DNA of 64,000 nucleotides from DATHTC01 sp035456465. GTDB lineage: Bacteria; Actinomycetota; Thermoleophilia; Gaiellales; Gaiellaceae. The stretch lies in contig DATIDD010000018.1 in NCBI GenBank assembly GCA_035456465.1, positions 1-64,000 of the forward strand. The letters run 5' to 3'. Both the position numbers and the translations under genes were made by a program. Below are positions 34,662 through 43,736 of this stretch, piece by piece. The notes under the pieces were generated by a model. The model was given only the letters and a program-made list of their open reading frames with translations, ran no database searches and was not told the DNA's origin. Positions within the stretch are counted from its first letter, which is position 1; every line of letters begins with the position of its first letter.

Positions 34662-36155
34662 TCAGCGAGCTGCGACGGTGAACGCGCTCGCGCCGAGGAC
34701 GGCGCCGTAGGTCGCGTCGCGCCTTGCGCCGATCCCGGGCCACACGTACCAGCGGTACGTCCCGGGCGACAGCCGCTGGAGCCTGCCCGCGTAGCGCCAG
34801 GTCGTGCCGAGCTTCAGCTGCGTCCGTGTGGGCCACGCCGTCAGGATCTTGGTCCGGCCGCGGAAGAGTTGCACGTTGTAGTACGTCGCCGCGGCGACGC
34901 GCGCCCAGACGAGCAACGGTGGTCGGACGACGCGCGCGCCGTCCTTCGGCGCCCAGAGCAGGATCGCCCTCGGCTGCACCGCGAACGCGACGCCGGCCGA
35001 GCGGTTGCCGGTGCGATCGAAGCTGACGATGACGTACCGGTACTGGGTGCCGTTCCGGAGGCCGGCGTCGCGGAGCGTCGTCGCGTTCCCCTCGTAGACG
35101 ACGATCGCCGAGGCGGCCGGCTCCGTCGCCACCGTGCGCAGGACTCTCACGTGGCTGAAGTCGGGGTCGCTCGGCGCCGTCCACCGGATCGACACCGTCC
35201 GCGAGCCCGGGGTCGCGCGTACGGCCGTCACGTCGGCCGGAGGGGTGCGGTCGGCGACACCGGGGCGGGCGGTCGCGGGAGGCGTGGAGGGCGACGTCGG
35301 CGCCGATCTGGGTGGCGACGGCGGAGGCGGAGGCGTCGGGCCGGCGGTCGCGGGCGGCGCGCTCACCGTGATGGTCGACGTCGCCGAGACGTGGTTGCCG
35401 GAGGAGTCCGTGGCGGTGAACGTGACCGTCGTCGCCCCGACCGGAAGGAGGCCCGGGACGTCGGTCGTGACCGTCGGCCGTTCCGTGACGATGTCGGTCG
35501 CCGTCGCCCCGGCGACGAAGGCGGCGACGCGCGCGTCGGAGGCGGAGACGCCCGCCGGGGAGGTCGCCCCGATCGTGATTCCGGCCGGGACGGTGAGCGT
35601 CGGCGGCGTCGTGTCGAGGACGGTGATCGCGCCGGGCGAGGTCGCGGTGTTGCCGTGCGCGTCGGTCGCGGAGCACGCGACGGCGGTCGTCCCGAGCGGG
35701 AAGGTCGAGCCGGACCCGGGCTTGCACGTGACCGGCACCGGCCCGTCCACGAGGTCGACCGCAGTCGGCGACGCGAACGTGACCGGGGTGCCCGACGAGC
35801 CGACGGCCTCGACCGACGCGCTCACGGAGCCGCTGACGGCAGGCGGGCTGGTGTCGACGACCGTCACCGTGAACGTCCCCGACACGCTGGCGTCGTCGGT
35901 GGCGCACGTGACGACCGTCGCGCCGAGCGGGAACGTGGAGCCCGCCGCCGGCGCGCACGTGACCGCGACCGGGTTCCCGCCCGCGTTCGTCGCGGTCGCC
36001 GCGAAGGTCACGACCGCGCCGCCCGCGCCCTGCGCCTCCGCCGTCAGGTCGCCGGGCAGCGTCAGGACCGGCGGAGCCGCCGGCGCGCCGGCGGCGAGGA
36101 CGAGGAGGGCGGCGAGGCCCCCGACGACCGATCGGAGCAGCATCGCCCTCGTCAC
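34662..36155 (-). CDS. Exported HYR/FN3-domain surface protein
   Basis: 497 residues. A signal peptide (LLRSVVGGLAALLVLAAGAP) is followed by three HYR-type beta domains (about 30-110, 110-200 and 205-290), each with the FPLGATVVTC or VGATTVTFTATD signature. A Pro-rich linker and an FN3 domain (about 325-420) follow, then a C-terminal beta domain with WYVWPG. HYR and FN3 domains are adhesive or spacer modules, so an extracellular structural or adhesive role is likely. GTG 36155 overlaps the preceding stop as GTGA. Confidence 0.88.
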   Translation of the reverse strand: MTRAMLLRSVVGGLAALLVLAAGAPAAPPVLTLPGDLTAEAQGAGGAVVTFAATATNAGGNPVAVTCAPAAGSTFPLGATVVTCATDDASVSGTFTVTVVDTSPPAVSGSVSASVEAVGSSGTPVTFASPTAVDLVDGPVPVTCKPGSGSTFPLGTTAVACSATDAHGNTATSPGAITVLDTTPPTLTVPAGITIGATSPAGVSASDARVAAFVAGATATDIVTERPTVTTDVPGLLPVGATTVTFTATDSSGNHVSATSTITVSAPPATAGPTPPPPPSPPRSAPTSPSTPPATARPGVADRTPPADVTAVRATPGSRTVSIRWTAPSDPDFSHVRVLRTVATEPAASAIVVYEGNATTLRDAGLRNGTQYRYVIVSFDRTGNRSAGVAFAVQPRAILLWAPKDGARVVRPPLLVWARVAAATYYNVQLFRGRTKILTAWPTRTQLKLGTTWRYAGRLQRLSPGTYRWYVWPGIGARRDATYGAVLGASAFTVAAR

Positions 36156-36916
36156 GGCGCCGACAGGAGGGACGCGACCGCGAGGCCGACGAGGAGGGAG
36201 ACGCCCGCGGCGGCGAGCTCGAGTCGTCGCTCGGCGACCTGGACGAGGCCGACGCGCGCGACGGCGGGCGACGCCGCGAGGAGGGCGAGCGCGACGAGCG
36301 CGAGCGCGAGGGCGACGACGGCGAGCGCCGCCGTCACGCCCGCCGCGCTGTCCGCAGGCGACTCGCCCGCCGCGGCCGCGGCGGGCGGCACCCGCACGGA
36401 GACGGGCGTGCGCTCCGGTGCCGCCGAGGCCGGCTCGCGCGGCGGGTGCGAGGGGACGACGACCCGCGGCGACGCGGGCCGACGCGTCCGCGCGCGAGGT
36501 GCTCCGGGCTTCGTGGCGCGCGGCTTCGTGGCGCCGGGCTTCTTCGCGTCCGGCTTCGGCGCTGCCGCGACACGCGCCTCCCGGCCGGCGGCCCCCTTCG
36601 CCGGAGTCGACGCGGCGCGGGCGACCGCCGTCGGTGCGGTCCTGCGCGGCGCCGCCGCCGGTGCCTTCGGAGTGGCCGCCGGTCGCGCCTTCGGTCGCGC
36701 GGCGGGCGCCGGCCGCGGCGTCCGCGTCACGGCGGCGTCCGGAGCCGGATCGGGATCGGGCGGCGGAGGGGGGTTTTCGGCGACCGTGATCGTCACGGGC
36801 GGCGGCGGGTCGCCCTCGGCCGCGAACGCGGTGGCGGCGCCGAGACCCGCTGCCGCGACCGCGACGGCCGCGACGGCCGCCGCCGGGGCTCGGACCACGG
36901 CGAGCCGCCCGCTCAC
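36152..36916 (-). CDS. Pro/Ala-rich protein with signal peptide and C-terminal membrane segments
   Basis: About 254 residues. A signal sequence (AAAVAAVAVAAAGLGAATAF) precedes a Pro/Ala/Lys/Arg-rich extended region of about 130 residues, and two hydrophobic segments end the protein (AALAVVALALALVALALLA and LAAAGVSLLVGLAVAS). This suggests an exported stalk with a C-terminal membrane anchor. No family is recognised. GTG 36922 is an alternative start. It is first in the operon with the HYR protein. A TAGCGT box at 36985-36990 and a CTAGCC/GGCTAG palindrome at 37045-37060 lie upstream. Confidence 0.7.
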   Translation of the reverse strand: MSGRLAVVRAPAAAVAAVAVAAAGLGAATAFAAEGDPPPPVTITVAENPPPPPDPDPAPDAAVTRTPRPAPAARPKARPAATPKAPAAAPRRTAPTAVARAASTPAKGAAGREARVAAAPKPDAKKPGATKPRATKPGAPRARTRRPASPRVVVPSHPPREPASAAPERTPVSVRVPPAAAAAGESPADSAAGVTAALAVVALALALVALALLAASPAVARVGLVQVAERRLELAAAGVSLLVGLAVASLLSAP

Positions 36917-36984
36917 GTCCACTCGTCCAGCGCCGCAGTGCTCTCCATCCACCCCTCGGTCCCACCCGGGAACGTCCGCCGCCG

Positions 36985-36990
36985 ACGCTA
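36985..36990 (-). promoter_or_regulatory. Candidate -10 box TAGCGT for the HYR operon
   Basis: On the minus strand TAGCGT lies 62-68 bases upstream of the GTG at 36922, giving a leader of about 56 bases. It is 54 bases from the palindrome at 37045-37060. Confidence 0.35.
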
Positions 36991-37044
36991 CCACCGCCTT
37001 CCCGGCTTCGACACGGCGGAATGGACGGGTCAGAGCCGCGATTC

Positions 37045-37060
37045 CTAGCCGATCGGCTAG
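37045..37060. promoter_or_regulatory. Palindrome CTAGCC-GATC-GGCTAG, candidate operator
   Basis: A perfect 16-base palindrome that includes the stop codon of the MFS gene. It has the same arms and spacer length as the site at 5157-5172, and both lie a similar distance (54 and 58 bases) upstream of a TANNNT box of a surface-related operon. A shared regulator is inferred. Confidence 0.55.
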
Positions 37061-38676
37061 CGGAGCAACGGAGCCGCGAGCCGCTCGCGGACGAGGCGGT
37101 CGGCGGCGTCGGCCGCCCGCGGATGCGTCGTGACGGCCTCGAGGAAGTCGTCCTTCGAGAGCGCGTACAGGCGCGCGTCCGTGCCGGCCGTCACGGTGGC
37201 GGTGCGGGGGACGTCGCGGAGCAGCGCGATCTCGCCGAAGCAGTCGCTTCGCCGCAGGACGGCCCCGGTCGACACCGCGAGCTCGCCGTCCCCGACGACG
37301 TAGAAGCGGTCGCCGACCGTTCCCTCGGTCACGACCGTCGTCCCTGGCGTCGCGTCGACCGGGACGAGGCGCCGCGCGAGCGACTCGAGCTCCGGCGCGC
37401 CGAGCGGCGCGAACAGCGGCAGCGACCGCAGGAGGCCGATCTCGACCGCCGGCACGTCGGCGTGCGAGTCGAGCTCGAGCAGCCGGCGGCCGGCCGGCAG
37501 CAGCGCGGCCGGCACGAGCAGGGCGAGCGCGAGCAGCGCTCCCCGAGCATCGAAGACGCCGACGAGCACCGGCACGAGCAGCGCGCCTGCGGCGAGGCCG
37601 GCCATCGAGATCCCCTCGAGCACGCCGAACACGCGCGACAGCACGGCGGTGGAGCAGGTGCGCTGCAGGAGCGTGCGCCCGGCGACGTCGAGCAGGCTGC
37701 GGCCCGCGCCCGCGGCCGCGAGCAGGAGGAGGGCCGTCGCGGTCGTCAGCCGGAGCGCCAGCGCGGCGAAGGCGGCCGACCAGACGACCACGCCGAGGAG
37801 CAGCGGCGGCGACAGCCTCGGCCGGCCGACGAGCGTGACGGTGACGGCGATCCCGAGGACGCCGCCCGCGCCGAACGCGGCGTTCAGGTAGCCGGCCCAG
37901 GCCGCGCCGAGCGACAGCGCGTCGACGGCGAGCACCACGAAGAGCACGTCGAGTGCCCCGATCGCGACGTACTGCGCTCCGAGGATGCCGACCAGCGTGC
38001 GCGCCTGGCGGTCGCGCGCGACCTGACGGAACCCAGCGATCGCGTCCCGGGGCGACGGAGAGGAGTCCGGGGCGAGCGCCGCGGGGCCCTCGACCGGGAG
38101 GACGAGCAGCACGGATGCGAGGGCCACGACCGCCATCACGGCGAACACGGCCCCGGGGCTCGCGACCGCAAGCAGCACGCCCGCGAGCGCGGGCGCGACG
38201 AGCATGCTCACGCTCTCGATCCAGCCGGAGACGACGTTCGCCGCGGTGAGCTCGTCCGGCGCGCGCGCGAGGGCGGGGACGAGCGCGGACTGCGTCGGAC
38301 GCGTGACCGTGACGGCGGTCGCGGCCGCCGCCGCGAAGGCGTACGCCAGCGGGGACGGTCCGTCGCCGAGGAGCACGGCGGCGGTGAGCGCCATCGCTAG
38401 GGCCTGCGCGGCGTAGCCGGCCGCCAGCACGGCTGCGGGACGCCGCCGGTCGGCCATCACGGCGGCGAACGGGCCGAACGCCGCCGCGGGCGCGAGCTGG
38501 ACGAGCGCGACGATCCCCGCCTCGGCCGCTCCGCCGCGGCCGTACGCGTACACGAGCATCGCGATCCAGACCGCCCACTCGGCCGCGTTGAACCCCGCGA
38601 AGGCCAGCTCGACGCGGCGAAGGTCGGGGTTGCCGAAGACGGAGCGCAGGACCGCGACGACGCGCAGCCGCGTCAT
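37057..38676 (-). CDS. MFS transporter fused to a C-terminal cyclic-nucleotide-binding domain
   Basis: 539 residues. Roughly residues 15-400 form an MFS fold of about 11-12 membrane segments, with the MADRRRPAAVL loop between segments 2 and 3 matching the MFS signature region. A CNB domain fills about 420-535 and keeps the phosphate-binding cassette CFGEIALLRDVPRTATV, with the Glu and Arg that bind cyclic nucleotide. The protein may be an exporter gated or inhibited by cAMP/cGMP. Its start overlaps the decarboxylase stop by four bases (ATGA), so the two are translationally coupled. Confidence 0.88.
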   Translation of the reverse strand: MTRLRVVAVLRSVFGNPDLRRVELAFAGFNAAEWAVWIAMLVYAYGRGGAAEAGIVALVQLAPAAAFGPFAAVMADRRRPAAVLAAGYAAQALAMALTAAVLLGDGPSPLAYAFAAAAATAVTVTRPTQSALVPALARAPDELTAANVVSGWIESVSMLVAPALAGVLLAVASPGAVFAVMAVVALASVLLVLPVEGPAALAPDSSPSPRDAIAGFRQVARDRQARTLVGILGAQYVAIGALDVLFVVLAVDALSLGAAWAGYLNAAFGAGGVLGIAVTVTLVGRPRLSPPLLLGVVVWSAAFAALALRLTTATALLLLAAAGAGRSLLDVAGRTLLQRTCSTAVLSRVFGVLEGISMAGLAAGALLVPVLVGVFDARGALLALALLVPAALLPAGRRLLELDSHADVPAVEIGLLRSLPLFAPLGAPELESLARRLVPVDATPGTTVVTEGTVGDRFYVVGDGELAVSTGAVLRRSDCFGEIALLRDVPRTATVTAGTDARLYALSKDDFLEAVTTHPRAADAADRLVRERLAAPLLR

Positions 38677-40556
38677 CGCCGGCCGAGCCGCTCGCGAACG
38701 GCGGCGCGGATCTCGCGTTCGACCGACGGGAGCGTCCGGACGAGCTCGTTCAGCGCGCCGTCCCGGAATACGAGCAGGCGCAGCGGCGAGGTCGCGACGA
38801 CGGACGCGAGCCGCGGGTAGCCGTAGCCCGCGCCCCAGTCGAGCGCGGCGAGCTCGCCGAAGAAGTCGCCCGGTCCGAGCTCGCGCACCCTCACCCCCTC
38901 GACGAGCACGTCCACGGTGCCCTCGAGGAGGACGAAGAAGTCACGCGAGGCGCTCCACTGCTCCACGACCGTCTCGCCGGTGACGGCCTCCGCCGGCTCG
39001 GCCTGCTCGGCGACGCGCGCCGCCTCCTCGTCGGAGAGGGCGCGGAACAACGGAATCCGGCGCATGGCCGTTGCGTCCGCCTCGGGCCTCGCGAGCCAGC
39101 CGATCCGCACGTCCGGATCGCGGGCGTACGGCGGCCGGCCGTCCACGACGGCGTCGGGCTCGGCCTGCTCGAGGAACTCGAGCACGCGCTCGACATGCGC
39201 GGGACCGGTGGCGTGGCCGAGGACGCAGATGCGGAGCACGTGCTCCCCGCGCAACCGCGTCGTCGAGACGAGCCCGATCCCGCTCCGCTCGAGCGCGGCC
39301 GCGAGGCCGCGGTGCACGCGTTCGCGCTCGGCCTCGTCCGGCACGTCCGCGACACGGCGGCGGAAGCACACGATCCCGAGCGACGGCGGCGCCGCGAGCT
39401 CGAGGCGGTCGCTGCGCTCGACCCGCTCACGGGCGAGCGCGGCGACGTCGAGCGAGCGGTTGATCGCTGCCCGGAACGCGTCGACGCCGAAGTAGCGAAC
39501 CGAGAGCCAGACCTTGAGCGCGCGCCACTCGCGGGTGAGCTGCAGGCCGAGGTCGGCGAAGTTGACCTCGCCGTCCGCGGCGGCGGCGTCGCGGAGGTAG
39601 TCCGGCGTGATCGCGAACGCGGCGCGCAGGTGCCGACCGTCGCGCACGAGCAGGCAGCCGCACTCGTACGGCTGGTGGAGCCACTTGTGCGGGTCGAGGG
39701 TCACGGAGTCGGCGAGCTCGAGCCCGCCGAGCGCGACGCGGCCGCGCTCGGTGAGCACGGCGAAGCCGCCGTACGCCGCGTCGGCGTGCAGCCAGACGCG
39801 CTCGCGGCAGACGGCGGCGAGCTCGGGCAGCGGGTCGACGGCGCCCGTGTTCGTCGCGCCGGCGCTCGCCGACACGAACAGGGGCCTTCGCCCGCGGCGG
39901 ACGTCGGCGTCCATCGCCGCCGCCAGCGTGCTCGGGTCGAGGCGGAGGTCGTCGTCGACGGGCAGGACGCGTACCTGCTCCGGGCGAAAGCCAAGGGCGC
40001 GGGCTGCCCGCGCCACCGACGAGTGCGCCTGGTCGGAGACGTACACGACGAGGTCGGTCGACATCGGCCCGGCGAGCGTCTCGCGCGCGCAGGCGAGCGC
40101 GGTCATGTTCGCGGCCGACCCGCCGCTGACGAGCACCCCCGCGGCGCCGGTGGGGTAGTCGATCCAGTCCCGGAACCAGCCGAGCACCTCGAGCTCGACC
40201 TGGCTCGGCCCGGCCGACTCCATCCACGAGCCGGCGTAGACGTTGCACGCGCTCGCGACCAGGTCTCCGAGCGCGCCCGGCCATGTCCCGGAGAACGGGA
40301 CGAACGCGAGGAAGCCGGGGTGGTCGCCTCGGCTCGTGAACCGGAGGACGTCCCGCTCGAGCTGCTCGAGGATCGCATCGAACGGCTCGCCGGCCGCGGG
40401 CGGCGGACCGGCGAGCCGAGGGCGAAGCTCCGAGGGCGCGGCGCGGCGGATGGGCGGCGTCGACGGATCGAGCAGCCGGTCGACCAGCAGGTCCACCGTG
40501 CGGTACCCGAGCGCGCGCATCGTCGCGGCGTCGAGGGCGAGCGGGTCGGACGTCAT
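38673..40556 (-). CDS. PLP-dependent (group II) decarboxylase fused to a CNB domain
   Basis: 627 residues; about 470 residues match aromatic-L-amino-acid/glutamate-type decarboxylases. Evidence includes LVSGGSAANMTALACARE, the PLP-contacting LHADAAYGG, and the PLP lysine in TLDPHKWLHQPYECGCLL. Residues about 510-620 form a CNB domain with a near-canonical cassette: FFGELAALDW, then YPRLASVVA, keeping Glu and Arg. The fusion suggests an amine-forming enzyme controlled by cyclic nucleotide. The substrate amino acid cannot be told. It lies between a response regulator and an MFS-CNB transporter, each overlapping by four bases. Confidence 0.9.
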   Translation of the reverse strand: MTSDPLALDAATMRALGYRTVDLLVDRLLDPSTPPIRRAAPSELRPRLAGPPPAAGEPFDAILEQLERDVLRFTSRGDHPGFLAFVPFSGTWPGALGDLVASACNVYAGSWMESAGPSQVELEVLGWFRDWIDYPTGAAGVLVSGGSAANMTALACARETLAGPMSTDLVVYVSDQAHSSVARAARALGFRPEQVRVLPVDDDLRLDPSTLAAAMDADVRRGRRPLFVSASAGATNTGAVDPLPELAAVCRERVWLHADAAYGGFAVLTERGRVALGGLELADSVTLDPHKWLHQPYECGCLLVRDGRHLRAAFAITPDYLRDAAAADGEVNFADLGLQLTREWRALKVWLSVRYFGVDAFRAAINRSLDVAALARERVERSDRLELAAPPSLGIVCFRRRVADVPDEAERERVHRGLAAALERSGIGLVSTTRLRGEHVLRICVLGHATGPAHVERVLEFLEQAEPDAVVDGRPPYARDPDVRIGWLARPEADATAMRRIPLFRALSDEEAARVAEQAEPAEAVTGETVVEQWSASRDFFVLLEGTVDVLVEGVRVRELGPGDFFGELAALDWGAGYGYPRLASVVATSPLRLLVFRDGALNELVRTLPSVEREIRAAVRERLGRR

Positions 40557-41212
40557 CGGGCCGCCTCCCCGTTGCGCAGGTAGGCGAGGACGGCGAGGAC
40601 ACGCCGGTGGTACTCGTCGGTCTCGCCGATCCCGAGCTTCAGCAGGATGTGGCGCACGTGCGTCTCGACCGTCTTCGGGCTGAGGAACAGCTTGCGGCAG
40701 ATGCCCGAGTTCGAGTGCCCCTCGGCCATGAGCGCGAGCACCTCGAGCTCGCGGTCGGTGAGCTCATCGAGCGCGCTCCTCTCGCGCGGGCGTCCGACGA
40801 GGCGGGCGACGATCGTCGGGTCGAGGACGCACTCGCCGTCCGCGATCCGGCGGAGCGCGTCGACGAGCACGGCAAGATCCGACACGCGTTCCTTCAGCAG
40901 GTAGCCCGAGCGGGCCGGGTGCTCCTCGAGCAGCCGCAACGCGTAGCGCGACTCGACGTGGTGGGAGAGGACGAGCACCCCGACGGCGTCGTGGGAGCGC
41001 CGGATCTCCTGCGCCGCCACGAGCCCCTCGTCCGTGTGCGTCGGCGGCATGCGGATGTCGACGATGGCGAGATCCGGACGCGTGAGCTCGACGCGACGGA
41101 GGAGCTCCTCGGCCGTGCCGACCTTGCCGACCACCTCGATCCCGGCCTCGACCAGCAGCCGCTCGAGCCCCTCGCGCAGGAGGGTCTCGTCGTCGGCGAT
41201 CACGACGCGCAC
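40553..41212 (-). CDS. NarL/FixJ-family response regulator (LuxR HTH)
   Basis: 219 residues. The receiver domain has IADDETLLREGLERLL with the acidic pair, the phosphoacceptor Asp in LAIVDIRMPPTHTDEG, and the lysine in YLLKERVSDL. The C-terminal LuxR helix-turn-helix is LTDRELEVLALMAEGHSNSG and FLSPKTVETHVRHILLKL. GTG 41212 overlaps the kinase by 13 bases, and its stop overlaps the decarboxylase start as ATGA. It probably controls this operon or genes outside the window. Confidence 0.95.
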   Translation of the reverse strand: MRVVIADDETLLREGLERLLVEAGIEVVGKVGTAEELLRRVELTRPDLAIVDIRMPPTHTDEGLVAAQEIRRSHDAVGVLVLSHHVESRYALRLLEEHPARSGYLLKERVSDLAVLVDALRRIADGECVLDPTIVARLVGRPRERSALDELTDRELEVLALMAEGHSNSGICRKLFLSPKTVETHVRHILLKLGIGETDEYHRRVLAVLAYLRNGEAAR

Positions 41213-42912
41213 GGCAGCTCCGCGTGGATCGTGACCCCGCCGTTCGCCGCGCGCGCGGCGCTGATCCTCCCGTCGAGGGCGCCGACGCGGTCGTGCAGGC
41301 CCAGCAGGTCGATGCCGTCGGCGGCACGGGTCGCCACGTCGACGGCGAGCACGTCCTCGGTCCGTGACGCCCGTACGTCGAGCGGCGCCCTCGCCGCACG
41401 GGCAGCCTCCGCCACGACGGTGTAGGCGGCCGTCTCGACCGGTGGCGCGAGCCGCCCCTCGGGGAGCGAGGCGATCCGCAGCGGCACGCCCGCCTCCTCG
41501 GCGAGGGCCTCCACCGCCGCGGCGAGGCCCTCGTCGGCGAGCACCGCCGGGAAGATCCCGTGGGCGAGGTCGCGCAGCTCCGCGACCGCCAGCCGGAGCT
41601 CCTCCTGAGCGCGTGCGAGCTGCGGGGCGGGCGTCCCGGCGCGGGTGCGCAGCAGCCGGAGCGACAACGACAGGCCCACGAGCCGCTGCTGCGCCCCGTC
41701 GTGGAGGTCGCGCTCGAGGCGCCGCCGCTCCGCGTCGCCGGCCGCGACGATGCGCGCCCGCGAGTGCCGGAGCTCCTCCAGCCGCGCGCGCACCTCGGCC
41801 TGCAGGCGCTCGTTCTCGAGCGCGAGCCGCGCGGCGGACGCGACCTCGTCGACGAGCTGCTCGTCCCCGAGGAGGCCCGGCGCGTGGCCCAGGACGGCGA
41901 CGGGGCGATCGCCGCTGAGGAGCGTCGTGCGTGCGGCGCGGTCGGGGAGCGCGACGGCACGACCCTGCGCGTCGACGAGGCGGTGCGCGCCGTCGAGCGG
42001 GTAGGCGAGGACGAGCTCCGGGTCGCCGACGATCCCGGCGAGGATGTCGCGCAGGCCGCCCGGCGGCGGCGACTCGGCGAGGTCGACGACGAGCCGGGCG
42101 ACCTGCGACCGCGCGCGGCGCTGACGCATCCAGGCCCAGACGGTGGCGACGCCCAGGCCGACGAGCGCCGCCGCCTGCCCGAGCCACAGCCGGCGCTCCG
42201 GCGCGCCGTTCACGAGCCCGCCGCGATCGAGCGACGACGCGAGCAGTCCCGCCACCAGGAGCAGGTACCCGGCGCCGGCAGCGAGGATCGCCCGTCGCGT
42301 GGCGGCGCCCGTCTGCAGCAGCCTGTGGCTGACGAGCGCGACGAGGGCGAGGGCGCAGACGAGGCCGGCGTACACGCCGGCACGGATCAGCTCGGCCGAG
42401 AGCTCGGGCCGGTCGTCGACGAGCAGCAGGTTGCGCGGGCACTGCGAGCAGCCTTGCGCGACAGGGTCGAAGAAGAGGGCGGGGAGGACGCCGAGCAGGA
42501 GGACGAAGCCGCAGTACGCCGCGGCCAGGGCGGCGGCGACGAGCCGCGACGCCGCGCGCCCCGGAGCCGACGCGAGCAACGCGTGCGCGACGAGCGGCGG
42601 GCACGACGCGTAGAGGCACAGCCCGGCGGTGAACGCGAGTGGCGAGCCGATGCCGGGGTTGTTCCACTCGAGCAGGAACCACGCGAAGCCCGCGGCGACG
42701 AGGAGCGGCCCGAACCGGCTCTCGGGCCGCCGCGCCCACGCCGCGAGGCCGCAGCCGATGAGCGTCCAGCCCGCCCCGAGCAGCGCCGCCGCTCCGAGGG
42801 CCGAGTCGCCGGCGAACCAGTAGCCGGGGTCCTCGCGCGCCACGTCCAGCGTGAACGAGCCTGCGGCGATGCCGAGGGCGGAGATCGCGAGGGCGACCGC
42901 CGTCCGAGGCAT
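41200..42912 (-). CDS. Histidine kinase with degenerate ATP-binding domain
   Basis: 570 residues. About eight hydrophobic segments fill residues 1-270. The dimerisation domain has a canonical H box, ERRRLERDLHDGAQQRL. The C-terminal HATPase is poor: the N box region reads VVAEAARAARAPLDV instead of the usual ALTNAAKHA. The G1 box (DDGxGG) is absent, and only the last piece LLGLHDRVGALDG survives. The protein may lack kinase activity and act as a phosphatase or partner of another kinase. ATG 42912 was preferred to GTG 42960 because it directly precedes the first membrane helix. It is the first gene of the regulator/decarboxylase/transporter operon. Confidence 0.88.
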   Translation of the reverse strand: MPRTAVALAISALGIAAGSFTLDVAREDPGYWFAGDSALGAAALLGAGWTLIGCGLAAWARRPESRFGPLLVAAGFAWFLLEWNNPGIGSPLAFTAGLCLYASCPPLVAHALLASAPGRAASRLVAAALAAAYCGFVLLLGVLPALFFDPVAQGCSQCPRNLLLVDDRPELSAELIRAGVYAGLVCALALVALVSHRLLQTGAATRRAILAAGAGYLLLVAGLLASSLDRGGLVNGAPERRLWLGQAAALVGLGVATVWAWMRQRRARSQVARLVVDLAESPPPGGLRDILAGIVGDPELVLAYPLDGAHRLVDAQGRAVALPDRAARTTLLSGDRPVAVLGHAPGLLGDEQLVDEVASAARLALENERLQAEVRARLEELRHSRARIVAAGDAERRRLERDLHDGAQQRLVGLSLSLRLLRTRAGTPAPQLARAQEELRLAVAELRDLAHGIFPAVLADEGLAAAVEALAEEAGVPLRIASLPEGRLAPPVETAAYTVVAEAARAARAPLDVRASRTEDVLAVDVATRAADGIDLLGLHDRVGALDGRISAARAANGGVTIHAELPCAS

Positions 42913-43050
42913 GGACGCATCGTCCCACGCTTCGGCCGGGACGCCAATCAGGGCGGGCACCGAGTGGGCCCGCGCAGAACCCAGGATGCGCCCCGACGCG
43001 ACGCCTCCCTCCGGTTCCTAGGGTCGGCGGGGTCGACGGAGGAGGCTCAC

Positions 43051-43554
43051 ATGCAGTCGTTCCGCACGCTGAGCACGCTCGCCGCCACGGCGGCCGCGCT
43101 CGCGCTGGCGGCGCCGGCGTCGGGAGACGCGCCCGACGTCTTCGGCCCGTTCGAGTACGACGTCGCGTACACGTTCTCCAACTGCGGGTTCCCGGCGGAC
43201 GTCTCGCTGCACGGGACGTTCACCAACCGCGGCTTTGCGAACCCGGAGCGGAACATCAACGTCGTCCGCGAAGAGGGCACGGTCGTGAACCCGGCCACCG
43301 GCACCACGCTGCTGGTGAAGAACGCGTGGACCGAGCTCGTCCGGCCGCCGCAGTCGCCCGACGAGGGCCTCGGCACGTTCGTCGAGCGCGGCGCCCGCAC
43401 GCACATCCTCGTTCCCGGCGGCGGGACGGTGCTGCTCGACGCCGGCTACCTCCACTACCGGTTCCCGGACGGGCTCGTCTTCGTCGCCCACGGCCGGCAC
43501 GATCTCGAGGTCGAGGGCGACGTCGCCGGCCTGTGCGCCGCGCTGGCCTCGTAG
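43051..43554 (+). CDS. Secreted protein of unknown function
   Basis: 167 residues with a signal peptide (LAATAAALALAAPASG, cleavage near residue 24). The mature part is mostly beta, with a Cys near the start (YTFSNCGFP) and another near the end (GLCAALAS) that could form a disulphide. ATG 43051 follows GGAGG, with TAGGGT at 43019-43024 as -10. A perfect 12-bp hairpin lies 14 bases after the stop. The same kind of secreted beta protein occurs in many actinobacteria, but no function is assigned. Confidence 0.8.
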   Translation: MQSFRTLSTLAATAAALALAAPASGDAPDVFGPFEYDVAYTFSNCGFPADVSLHGTFTNRGFANPERNINVVREEGTVVNPATGTTLLVKNAWTELVRPPQSPDEGLGTFVERGARTHILVPGGGTVLLDAGYLHYRFPDGLVFVAHGRHDLEVEGDVAGLCAALAS

Positions 43555-43568
43555 CGGCCGGCAGGGAT

Positions 43569-43596
43569 GGGGTGCCGAGGCGGCCCTCGGCACCCC
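43569..43596 (+). terminator. Intrinsic-type hairpin after the secreted protein gene
   Basis: GGGGTGCCGAGG (43569-43580) pairs perfectly with CCTCGGCACCCC (43585-43596), with a CGGC loop. There is no U-run. Confidence 0.75.
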
Positions 43597-43736
43597 CCGC
43601 CCGGCCGCGAATGGCGTGTGGTGGCCGCCTCGCTCGGGGCGTACCCTGAGGCGAGGACGACACGTCCAGGCTCAGCCCCGATGTGCGCGCCCGCGAGGAG
43701 CGCCACGCTTCGCCCGAAGCGAAGGAGGAGGCAGAG

